Origin: Elusimicrobiota bacterium
Lineage (GTDB): Bacteria; Elusimicrobiota; UBA8919
NCBI GenBank assembly: GCA_003452965.1
Contig: DMMW01000008.1
Coordinates: 1,189 to 6,590 of the forward strand
Length of the DNA stretch: 5,402 nucleotides
Reading direction: 5' to 3'
Shown: one piece after another, positions 1-5,318 of the stretch
How the letters are laid out: each line of letters starts with the position of its first letter
Position numbering within the stretch: position 1 is the first letter of the stretch
Position numbers and translations under genes: made by a program
The notes under the pieces: generated by a model
Databases searched by the model: none
The model's input: the letters and a program-made list of their open reading frames with translations, nothing else
What the model was told of the DNA's origin: nothing

Positions 1-56
1 GTAGTTGCCAATCTTGATTGGCTAAGTGGCTTGTAGTGGCAAGGTCTCCTTGCCAA
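1..56 (+). repeat. Two-hairpin dispersed repeat, copy 1
   Basis: Two perfect stem-loops lie in tandem: GCCAATC (7-13) pairs with GATTGGC (16-22), and TGGCAAG (37-43) pairs with CTTGCCA (49-55). The same pair of hairpins, in the same orientation, occurs at 4269-4326 just before the response regulator gene. Where the two copies differ inside the stems, both sides of the base pair have changed, so the fold is kept. The element may extend left beyond the window. It most resembles a genome-dispersed palindromic repeat. A role in the RNA upstream of the kinase gene is possible but not shown. Confidence 0.7.
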
Positions 57-174
57 ATAAATTAAATAAAAATATTTATATGAATAGAAAAATGAAAGGT
101 GCAGTATCATTCGATTTTGTGAAAAAAGAATTATTATAAAAAGTAAATAATTAGAACCGTCCCCATTATTTATT
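57..174. other. Non-coding leader before the kinase gene
   Basis: This AT-rich stretch has no convincing gene. A 19-codon ORF (80-139) has no ribosome binding site and no recognisable product. A weak promoter is conceivable: TTGCCA at 50-55 and TATTTA at 73-78, 17 bp apart, but the -10 matches the consensus poorly. The segment 154-168 (GAACCGTCCCCATTA) resembles the GGGGACGGTTC-type motif that I recall from repeat-rich intergenic regions of many bacteria, often linked to REP-associated transposases. It sits directly against the start codon, where a Shine-Dalgarno sequence would be expected and none is seen. Confidence 0.4.
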
Positions 175-1941
175 ATGTTTAAGAAATTATTTTTTACTTA
201 TCTTATAGTTATTTTGGTTTCTTCGGTTGTAATAGCTCTGTCTTTAGACTATGTGTTTAGAATATATTATAAAAATATGATTGCTGATGAACTTGCGACA
301 TCAGCAATTTTAATAGAAAAAAACTTAGAAGAATTAATTATTAAAAAAAGAATAACAAATATACGAAATTTAACAGCAGAGCTTAGTAAGGATATAAAGA
401 AAAGAATTACGGTAATAAATATTGATGGCACAGTTTTAGCAGACTCCGAATCCGACCCACAATTAATGGAAAATCATAAAGACAGACCCGAGATAGAAAA
501 AGCAATTTATGGTACCATAGGGCAAAGTATTCGTTATAGTAATACTTTACAAATAGATATGATGTATTTGGCGATTCCGATTAAATTAAGAGAAAAAGTA
601 TCTGGTGTGATACGTGTTGCGACTCCTTTAGATAAAATCAGTGAGAGTTTGAATAAAATACATAAAGTCATTGCTGTTTCGGTTCTTGCTGGAATTTTAG
701 TAGCACTTATATTAAGCATAATAATAGCAAAATCCTTTACTAATCCGATTATTTTAATGAAATCCGTTGCTGAGAAAATCAGTAAGGGCGATTTCAGTAA
801 AAGAATTGAGTTAAATAGAAAAGACGAATTAATGGATTTGGGAAGAAGTTTAAACACAATGTCAGAAGAGTTACAAATAAAAATAAATGAAATAGTAAAG
901 GAAAAGAATGAGTTGCTTGCAGTTTTAACTAGTATGTCTGAAGGTGTTATAGTCGTGGAAAAAAATAAAAAGGTAATTCTTGTTAATCCTTTGTTATCAA
1001 AAATGTTATATTTAAGGTCTATCGAAGTGATTGATAAATACTACTGGGAAGTTATTGGAAACAATGATATAAACCAGATAATTGAGGATACTCTAAGTTC
1101 GCAACAATCTTTGAAAAAGGAAATAACAATGTTTCTACCGGAAGAACGTCATATACAGATACAAACATCTGCTATTTTTGATAGTAATAGAGAACTTTTT
1201 GGAGTTGTTGGTGTTTTCCATGATATAACTCAGATAAAAAAACTTGAAAAAATAAGAACTGAATTTGTTGCTAATGCTTCCCATGAACTCAAGACACCTT
1301 TAACAACAATAGGTGGATTTGTTGAAACATTGGAAGATGGTGCGATTGAGGATAAGAAGAAAGCGAAAGAATTTCTTAATATTATAAAAGCAAATACTGA
1401 ACGTATGAATAATATCATAAATGATTTGCTTATAATTTCTAAGTCCGAATCAAAAGATATTAAACTGGATATTAAAAAAGTAAATTTAAGAAAAATTATT
1501 GATAATATAATTACAATATACAATGAGAGAATACTGAATAAGAAACTTAACATCGTTGTTGATTTTTTAAATGGTTTTCCAGAAATAAATGCTGATGAAG
1601 AAAAAATATTACAAGTATTTTCAAATTTAATTGACAATGCGATAAAATTTACAGATGATAATGGAAAAATATTTATTACTGGAGAATATAACGACAAGCA
1701 AATAAAAATTAAGGTTTCAGATACTGGGATAGGAATACCATGTGAACATTTATCACGGATTTTCGAAAGATTTTACAGGGTTGATAAATCGCGTTCACGC
1801 GAAGAGGGTGGAACAGGATTGGGGCTTGCTATTGTAAAACATTTACTGCAACTTCATAACGGAAATGTTTCAGTTGAAAGTATTCCTGGAAAAGGGTCAG
1901 CATTTATAGTGGAATTGCCAACGGAAGAGCAGGTTGTTTAA
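175..1941 (+). CDS. phoR: PhoR-type membrane sensor histidine kinase
   Basis: This 588-residue sensor kinase senses a signal outside the membrane, autophosphorylates and passes the phosphate to a response regulator. In order it shows TM1 (about 4-24), an extracytoplasmic sensor domain, TM2 (about 165-185), HAMP (about 186-238), PAS (about 247-355), a HisKA domain with phospho-acceptor His370 in SHELKTPL, and an HATPase domain with N box (NLIDNAIKF, 484-492), G1 (DTGIGIP, 516-522), F box (FERFYR, 530-535) and G2 (GTGLGLAIVK, 546-555). All catalytic motifs are intact. The sensor motif DGTVLADSESDP...MENH..RPE (84-106) and the TM-sensor-TM-HAMP-PAS-kinase order are typical of PhoR, the phosphate-starvation kinase, though WalK-like kinases share the layout. 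The start matches the usual MFKKLF opening, and an in-frame stop lies at 148-150, but no ribosome binding site precedes it. No regulator gene lies in the 174 bases upstream. The nearest is at 4365. Confidence 0.85.
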   Translation: MFKKLFFTYLIVILVSSVVIALSLDYVFRIYYKNMIADELATSAILIEKNLEELIIKKRITNIRNLTAELSKDIKKRITVINIDGTVLADSESDPQLMENHKDRPEIEKAIYGTIGQSIRYSNTLQIDMMYLAIPIKLREKVSGVIRVATPLDKISESLNKIHKVIAVSVLAGILVALILSIIIAKSFTNPIILMKSVAEKISKGDFSKRIELNRKDELMDLGRSLNTMSEELQIKINEIVKEKNELLAVLTSMSEGVIVVEKNKKVILVNPLLSKMLYLRSIEVIDKYYWEVIGNNDINQIIEDTLSSQQSLKKEITMFLPEERHIQIQTSAIFDSNRELFGVVGVFHDITQIKKLEKIRTEFVANASHELKTPLTTIGGFVETLEDGAIEDKKKAKEFLNIIKANTERMNNIINDLLIISKSESKDIKLDIKKVNLRKIIDNIITIYNERILNKKLNIVVDFLNGFPEINADEEKILQVFSNLIDNAIKFTDDNGKIFITGEYNDKQIKIKVSDTGIGIPCEHLSRIFERFYRVDKSRSREEGGTGLGLAIVKHLLQLHNGNVSVESIPGKGSAFIVELPTEEQVV

Positions 1942-2020
1942 AACTATCTAACTTAGTTCAACTAATAGTGAAATATAACAAGTTGTCTTAATAATATTAT
2001 GAGAAATTTAATTAAATTGA

Positions 2021-2026
2021 TATAAT
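2021..2026 (+). promoter_or_regulatory. Possible -10 box for the TPR membrane protein gene
   Basis: A consensus TATAAT lies in the gap after the kinase gene. Upstream, TTATGA at 1997-2002, 18 bp away, is only a 3/6 match to a -35. In such AT-rich DNA a lone TATAAT is expected by chance fairly often, so this is a weak candidate. No U-tract terminator was found after the kinase stop, so read-through from the kinase gene is also possible. Confidence 0.2.
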
Positions 2027-2050
2027 TATTATAAGCAAGTTCTTTAGGAT

Positions 2051-2094
2051 GGGTTAATATTCAATTACAACCCTGGGTCAATATTGCATTACAA
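2051..2094. repeat. Tandem imperfect direct repeat, possible IS21-type end relic
   Basis: Two 20-bp units, 2051-2070 and 2075-2094, match at 17 of 20 positions and are 24 bp apart start to start. Both have the form GGGTyAATATTsmATTACAA. Insertion sequences of the IS21 family are known for multiple short direct repeats near their ends, and GGGTCAATnTTnAATTAC-like units fit that pattern from memory. No transposase gene is present nearby, so this would be a solo end or remnant. The alternative is a pair of binding sites for an unknown regulator upstream of the next gene. Confidence 0.4.
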
Positions 2095-2181
2095 TTTACA
2101 ATACAGAATTAAGCTACGACTTACTTTTTAAAATTTCTTGTAATTTACTACTGAATATAATATAACTTTGTATATGGAGCG

Positions 2182-2196
2182 TCCAGCAAGGCTGGA
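2182..2196 (+). promoter_or_regulatory. Hairpin overlapping the ribosome binding site
   Basis: TCCAGC (2182-2187) pairs with GCTGGA (2191-2196) around a 3-nt loop, a perfect 6-bp stem. The likely Shine-Dalgarno GGAG (2194-2197) of the next gene lies mostly in the 3' arm, 12 nt before the ATG at 2210. The hairpin could reduce translation initiation. It could also be a small dispersed repeat unit with no control role. Confidence 0.35.
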
Positions 2197-2209
2197 GTTT
2201 AAAATTACA

Positions 2210-3844
2210 ATGAAAAAGGTTTATTTATTAATTTGTATTATTGTTTTTGCCACATTATCATTGTATATTCATACTATAAATTATCCTTTTATATATGATG
2301 ACATAGGATATCTAAAAAATAATAGTTTTATAAAAGATCCCAAAAATTTAACAAAATTGTTCTCAAAGGAGTATTTTGAATCAGGAGAACTTTCTTATCG
2401 GCCAGTAGTTACCTTCTCATACATAATTAGTTATTATTTATTGAGTGAGAGACCTTATGGATATAGATTTTTTAACATCTTTCTTTATATATTTACAGTT
2501 ATAATTTTTTACTTTTTATGCGTTGAATTTTTTAATGACAAAACAATAGCATTTTTATCAGCTTTTTTCTTTTTATCGCATCCAGTACATACTGAAGTTT
2601 TAATGCAAATAACATTTAATGAAGAACTTTTTGTTACACTATTTTTTTTAATGTCTTTTTATTATCATATCAAAAACAAAATTATTTTTGGAACTTTATT
2701 TTTTTTATTAAGTATGTTTTCAAAAGAAATAGGCATAGGTTTTCCTTTAGTAGTTCTTTTTTACGATATTATTAAAAGTAATAAGATAAGTGTAAAGAAA
2801 TATATCATTTATTTTATATGTATTGTATTGTATATTTTTATAAGATTTTATGCTTTAACCGGTATTGCGCCTGACTTTGGATATATCGGCGGAAGTTTTT
2901 ATAAAAATATATTAACAATGAGTAAAGTTTTTATTTTATATATCAAATTATTATTTATTCCTATTGATTTACGTCCTATATACTATTTTGAAATTGCATC
3001 ATCACTATTTCAACCAATGATAATATTGAGTTTAACCACTATAATTGTATTTATATTAAGTATTGTAATATTATTTAAACGAGACAAAAATATAGCATTC
3101 TGTATGGTGTGGTTTTTAATAACCATTATCCCTGTAATGAATTTTATTCCATTTCTTAAATATTCATTTTTATCAGAAAGGTATTTATTTTTACCTTCAG
3201 CTGGTTTTTGTATGTTTTTAGGATTGATAATAGAAAAATTAAGTTTTTTATGGTTAAAAAAAAATTCTGTTTCATTAGTGTTTATAAGTATATCAATTTT
3301 GTTGTTTTATATTACTCAAACTATTACAAGAACATACGACTGGAAAGATGAATTTACTTTTTGGTTAAAAGCATCCATTAGGGAACCCAAGAGTTTTATG
3401 GCACATACAAATCTTGGAGTTTGTTATGTTTCTCAAAACAAAATTGATTTAGCAATAGCAGAATACAAAACAGCGGCGCAATTATATCCTGTTGTTGAAC
3501 AATTTACTGCAATGGGCGATCTTTATTTAGGAATAGGTTTTTATAATTATGCTATTGAAAATTATGAAATTGCTTTACAATCTAATTTTAATAACAAATG
3601 TATAATACATAATAATATAGGTTTTTGTTATTTACAAAAAGGGTTAAATGATGAGGCTATAAAAAATTATAATAAGGCAATAGAAATAAATCCAAAATAT
3701 GTTGATGCCTACAACAACCGTGCAGTTACTTATGGTAAGAAAGGATTATATAACGAAGCAATCAAAGACTTAAAAAAAGCTGCAGATTTGGGAAATAAAC
3801 AAGCAAGAGAAAATTTAAAAAAGTATTTTAATATTGAATATTGA
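2210..3844 (+). CDS. Multi-pass membrane protein with C-terminal TPRs, TMTC/GT-C glycosyltransferase-like
   Basis: From the ATG at 2210 this is a 544-residue protein. Residues 1-385 hold about 11 hydrophobic segments, starting right after MKK. Residues 395-530 form four tetratricopeptide repeats (about 395-428, 429-461, 462-496, 497-530), ending in typical AIxxYxKAIEINP helices. The acidic pair Asp30-Asp31 after TM1, HPVHTE (124-129) and SKE (171-173) match the pattern of TMTC/DUF1736-type proteins and other GT-C fold transferases, which move sugars from lipid carriers to acceptors outside the membrane. In such proteins the first-loop acidic residue is usually catalytic. Substrate cannot be told. 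The frame is open further upstream, with alternative starts ATG 2174 and TTG 2168, but these lack a ribosome binding site and would put a charged stretch before TM1. The 2210 ATG has GGAG 12 nt upstream. The gene is strikingly T-rich, as expected for a membrane protein in AT-rich DNA. Confidence 0.8.
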   Translation: MKKVYLLICIIVFATLSLYIHTINYPFIYDDIGYLKNNSFIKDPKNLTKLFSKEYFESGELSYRPVVTFSYIISYYLLSERPYGYRFFNIFLYIFTVIIFYFLCVEFFNDKTIAFLSAFFFLSHPVHTEVLMQITFNEELFVTLFFLMSFYYHIKNKIIFGTLFFLLSMFSKEIGIGFPLVVLFYDIIKSNKISVKKYIIYFICIVLYIFIRFYALTGIAPDFGYIGGSFYKNILTMSKVFILYIKLLFIPIDLRPIYYFEIASSLFQPMIILSLTTIIVFILSIVILFKRDKNIAFCMVWFLITIIPVMNFIPFLKYSFLSERYLFLPSAGFCMFLGLIIEKLSFLWLKKNSVSLVFISISILLFYITQTITRTYDWKDEFTFWLKASIREPKSFMAHTNLGVCYVSQNKIDLAIAEYKTAAQLYPVVEQFTAMGDLYLGIGFYNYAIENYEIALQSNFNNKCIIHNNIGFCYLQKGLNDEAIKNYNKAIEINPKYVDAYNNRAVTYGKKGLYNEAIKDLKKAADLGNKQARENLKKYFNIEY

Positions 3845-3857
3845 AGAAAATAAGTAA

Positions 3858-3890
3858 TTGTACAGTATAAACACCATATATACTTATAAT
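3858..3890 (+). promoter_or_regulatory. Weak promoter candidate for the small downstream unit
   Basis: TATAAT at 3885-3890 is a consensus -10. TTGTAC at 3858-3863 resembles a -35, but the spacing is 21 bp. With TATACT at 3879-3884 as the -10 the spacing would be 15 bp. Neither is ideal. The placement just after the TPR gene and before a hairpin, ORF and terminator makes a short separate transcript plausible. Confidence 0.25.
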
Positions 3891-3954
3891 CCAAGATTAG
3901 CCCATGATTGGCATCCGACGAAAGAACGGTGATATTTTACTTCATATGATAAAA

Positions 3955-3980
3955 AGTGCAAGGACAAGAAGACCTTGACT
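3955..3980 (+). promoter_or_regulatory. Bulged hairpin just before a ribosome binding site
   Basis: AGT(g)CAAGG at 3955-3963 pairs with CCTTGACT at 3973-3980, giving 8 base pairs with one bulged G and a 9-nt purine-rich loop. It ends 1 nt before the AGAGG ribosome binding site of the small ORF at 3992. It could modulate that ORF's translation or stabilise the transcript. No second copy is available to test it. Confidence 0.3.
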
Positions 3981-3991
3981 AAGAGGAAAAT

Positions 3992-4117
3992 ATGATAAGT
4001 AAAAGTAAAAATAATATTTCTGTGAATAACTCCGAGAGAAAGATTTCTGGGGGGGGGGGGTATTACAAATATAATAGTGAATTTGTCTGTGGGAAATTAG
4101 CAGTGTCGTTTTATTGA
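3992..4117 (+). CDS. Possible 41-residue small protein with Gly run encoded by poly-G
   Basis: An ATG preceded by AGAGG (3982-3986, 5 nt spacing) opens a 41-codon ORF ending in TGA at 4115-4117. The product has a polar, Lys/Asn/Ser-rich first half, four Gly encoded by a run of 12 G (residues 20-23), and a short tail YYKYNSEFVCGKLAVSFY. It has no membrane segment or recognisable domain. The stop codon lies inside the intrinsic terminator, an arrangement seen in very small genes and also in chance ORFs. With 11 or 13 G the product would be 35 or 27 residues with a different tail. The good ribosome binding site is the main support. No homology is recognised, so it may not be translated. Confidence 0.3.
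   Translation: MISKSKNNISVNNSERKISGGGGYYKYNSEFVCGKLAVSFY
4049..4060. repeat. Homopolymer run of 12 G
   Basis: Twelve consecutive G lie in otherwise AT-rich DNA, inside the small ORF at 3992. Runs this long are known slippage hot spots and act as phase-variation switches in some bacteria. Sequencing or assembly error in run length is equally possible. Confidence 0.85.
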
Positions 4118-4129
4118 CACTGTTTTTTT
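4101..4129 (+). terminator. Rho-independent terminator
   Basis: CAGTGTC (4101-4107) pairs perfectly with GACACTG (4116-4122) around an 8-nt loop and is followed by seven T (4123-4129). It works for plus-strand transcription only, as there is no T tract on the other side. It separates the TPR gene and small ORF from the response regulator gene, which therefore needs its own promoter or read-through. Confidence 0.88.
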
Positions 4130-4217
4130 AATTTTTGGACGAAGACCAAAATTACCCGCAGACGGTTCACTTGTCCGCCGATGCTTCAGTGGAGGAATGG
4201 CGGGAGAATCCTTTTCA

Positions 4218-4250
4218 CAATGCGGGATTGGGTAAGACAATCCCGTATTG
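4218..4250. repeat. 13-bp stem-loop in the repeat mosaic
   Basis: CAATGCGGGATTG (4218-4230) and CAATCCCGTATTG (4238-4250) are reverse complements except for one position, which would be a G-U pair in RNA, with a 7-nt loop between them. No T tract follows, so it is not a standard terminator. It is probably a unit of the dispersed repeat cluster. Confidence 0.65.
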
Positions 4251-4268
4251 GCTGTGGCATCCCGTTGT

Positions 4269-4326
4269 GTAGTCGCCAACCTTGGTTGGCTTTGACTACC
4301 ACAGTAGTGGCGAGGTCTTCTCGCCA
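4269..4326 (+). repeat. Two-hairpin dispersed repeat, copy 2
   Basis: GCCAACC (4275-4281) pairs with GGTTGGC (4284-4290), and TGGCGAG (4308-4314) pairs with CTCGCCA (4320-4326). The first hairpin has an extra outer stem, GTAGTC (4269-4274) with GACTAC (4294-4299). Part of that 3' arm, ACTAC (4295-4299), could instead pair with GTAGT (4304-4308), giving an alternative fold. Copy 1 at 1-56 shares the two inner hairpins but not the outer stem. The element ends 38 bp before the response regulator start codon. Confidence 0.72.
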
Positions 4327-4364
4327 AACGTAGTTGTAAAGCATCTTAACAGGAGAACAAACAT

Positions 4365-5054
4365 ATGCGATACAAAGTTCTGGTAATTGATGACCATAAA
4401 GGTACTCTTGAAGCATTAAAAATGCTTTTCAGTTATGAAAATTATTCTGTAATAACTGCTGAAAATGGTAAAACAGGAATTAATTTGGCGATACAAAAAC
4501 AACCAGATTTAATAATTCTTGATTTAGTACTTCCCGACATTCACGGATATAAAGTTAAAGAAGTATTAGAAAATGGTAAAACAACCTCGCATATTCCTAT
4601 AATGTTATTCACAGGAGCAATGACAACACCAAAAGATGAAGTATATGGTTTTAAAATGGGCGCCTGTGAATATATAACTAAACCATTCGACCCCGGTGTT
4701 TTAGTTGCAAGAGTAAAGAATATATTTCGTGAGCGTGAAAAGAAAGGCGGATTAAAAGAGGTAATTAAAAAATATGGATTAGAAATATTCGAAGATGAAA
4801 GATATATTAAAGTAAAAAGTAAAGAAATAAGATTAACCAGAAAGGAATTTGATTTATTTTTCGTATTATTTAAAAGTCAAGGAAGATTATTAAGTAATCA
4901 ATATCTTTTAGAAACAGTGTGGGATTATGAAAAAGACATAGATACTCATACTTTGAGAAGTCATATATTTAGTATTAAGAAGAAACTCGGGCCAGAATAC
5001 GCTAAAAAAATAATCAATGTAAAAGGTTCAGGATATAGATTAGAAATAAAATAA
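4365..5054 (+). CDS. OmpR/PhoB-family response regulator
   Basis: This 229-residue cytoplasmic transcription factor is switched by phosphorylation from a sensor kinase. The receiver domain (about 1-122) has the acidic pair Asp9-Asp10, phospho-acceptor Asp53 in LIILDLVLPD, Thr83 and Lys106-Pro107, all intact. The winged-helix DNA-binding domain (about 130-229) has LTRKEFDLF, a recognition helix around 193-209 (DTHTLRSHIFSIKKKLG) and the wing VKGSGYRL, typical of OmpR/PhoB regulators, which bind direct repeats as tandem dimers. Length is normal. The start is well supported by AGGAGA (4351-4356), 8 nt upstream. Downstream within 130 bp lies an 11-bp direct-repeat array of the kind this family binds, so it may control the next gene. 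It could be the partner of the PhoR-like kinase at 175-1941, which would make it PhoB, but the DDHKGTLEAL opening is not typical of PhoB, so no symbol is given. A terminator before it means separate expression. Confidence 0.9.
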   Translation: MRYKVLVIDDHKGTLEALKMLFSYENYSVITAENGKTGINLAIQKQPDLIILDLVLPDIHGYKVKEVLENGKTTSHIPIMLFTGAMTTPKDEVYGFKMGACEYITKPFDPGVLVARVKNIFREREKKGGLKEVIKKYGLEIFEDERYIKVKSKEIRLTRKEFDLFFVLFKSQGRLLSNQYLLETVWDYEKDIDTHTLRSHIFSIKKKLGPEYAKKIINVKGSGYRLEIK

Positions 5055-5176
5055 AAATCTTTAAAATGTAATTCTCAGAATAGCAAATATTAAAAATGGC
5101 AACAAATATCTACTAATTACGACGAAAGGCAGAAATCCTCCCGTCAAAAAAACCTGCAAAAAATCCCGAAAAAAGA

Positions 5177-5215
5177 TTTGACAAAAATTTGACTATAATT
5201 TGACAATTATTTGAC
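5177..5215 (+). promoter_or_regulatory. Pho-box-like operator: four TTTGAC repeats at 11-bp spacing
   Basis: TTTGAC occurs at 5177, 5188, 5199 and 5210, exactly 11 bp apart, each followed by 5 AT-rich bases. PhoB and PhoP boxes are direct repeats of about 6-7 bp at 11-bp period, one helical turn, and four such half-sites suit two regulator dimers. The array ends 10 bp before the -10 box, so it covers the -35 region, as in PhoB-activated promoters. It lies 123 bp downstream of an OmpR/PhoB-family regulator gene and before a new gene. TTTGACA is not identical to the E. coli (CTGTCAT) or Bacillus (TTAACA) half-sites, so the regulon assignment is an inference. Confidence 0.78.
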
Positions 5216-5222
5216 ATTGAAA

Positions 5223-5231
5223 TGCTATAAT
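5223..5231 (+). promoter_or_regulatory. Extended -10 promoter element
   Basis: TGCTATAAT combines a perfect TATAAT (5226-5231) with the TGn extension. No correctly spaced -35 exists: the nearest TTGACA hexamers are 9 or 20 bp away and belong to the repeat array. This is typical of an activator-dependent promoter in which the regulator replaces the -35 contact. Transcription would start near 5238. Confidence 0.72.
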
Positions 5232-5287
5232 TATTACAGTTATTAAATTCTATTATAGTTGTTCATCTTCCTGACTATATTTTAGGT

Positions 5288-5318
5288 TGTCATATTGAAC
5301 GCAGTGAAATATCTCGTC
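5288..5318 (+). repeat. Diverged copy of a widespread TGTCAT..TGAACG..GTGAA..ATCTCGTC repeat
   Basis: The segment reads as a variant of the short intergenic repeat TGTCATTCTGAACGnAGTGAAGAATCTCGTC, which I recall from many bacterial genomes. Its central stem is preserved as ATATT (5292-5296) with AATAT (5308-5312). It lies in the predicted 5' untranslated region of the gene at 5351. Confidence 0.5.

Larger units (their letters stand above)
3845..4130 (+). other. Gap after the TPR gene: possible small transcription unit
   Basis: No long gene lies here. The stretch contains, in order, a weak promoter, a bulged hairpin (3955-3980), an AGAGG ribosome binding site (3982-3986), a 41-codon ORF with a 12-G run, and a strong intrinsic terminator (4101-4129). 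If transcribed alone it would yield an RNA of roughly 230 nt. If not, it is the 3' untranslated region of the TPR gene. I do not recognise a known riboswitch or small-RNA family. Confidence 0.4.
4131..4330. repeat. GC-rich mosaic of palindromic repeat units
   Basis: This segment is clearly richer in G+C than the genes on both sides and is a chain of inverted repeats: TTTTGG/CCAAAA (4133-4138, 4146-4151), CCGCC/GGCGG (4175-4179, 4199-4203), a 13-bp hairpin (4218-4250) and the two-hairpin element at 4269-4326. Minus-strand ORFs can be drawn through it, but they cross the terminator and the hairpins and look spurious. The first part resembles intergenic repeats common in candidate-phylum genomes, whose false translations contain SAGNFGLRPK. 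No clear promoter for the regulator gene was found here. Confidence 0.6.

Noticed and set aside
80..139. 19-codon plus-strand ORF upstream of the kinase.
   Set aside because: No ribosome binding site and no recognisable product. The length is expected by chance.
534..857. Minus-strand 107-codon ORF inside the kinase gene.
   Set aside because: It is antisense to intact kinase coding sequence with full domain structure on the plus strand, and its translation is low complexity.
1230..1697. Minus-strand 155-codon ORF inside the kinase gene.
   Set aside because: It is antisense to the HisKA and ATPase domains. The Ser/Ile/Phe-rich product is what AT-rich antisense reading gives.
1943..1969. Inverted repeat TTAGTTcAACTAA with flanking ACTAT/ATAGT after the kinase stop, considered as a terminator.
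   Set aside because: The stem is AT-rich with almost no loop, and no T tract follows.
3891..3990. Possible riboswitch (for example c-di-GMP or glutamine type) suggested by CCGACGAAAGAACGG before the small ORF.
   Set aside because: The conserved core sequences of those families are not present. Only short local pairing is seen.
154..4168. Inverted match GAACCGTC (154-161) and GACGGTTC (4161-4168) as ends of a mobile element.
   Set aside because: Only 8 bp match, the flanks do not, and there is no transposase or target duplication between them.
4097..4416. Two overlapping minus-strand 76-codon ORFs across the repeat mosaic.
   Set aside because: They run through the intrinsic terminator, stacked hairpins or the start of the response regulator gene, have no ribosome binding site of note, and their translations look like false products of dispersed repeats.
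5111..5160. GACGAAAGG...CCCGTC region after the regulator gene as a terminator.
   Set aside because: The stem is short and interrupted, and is followed by A rather than T on the plus strand. On the minus strand there is no gene to terminate.
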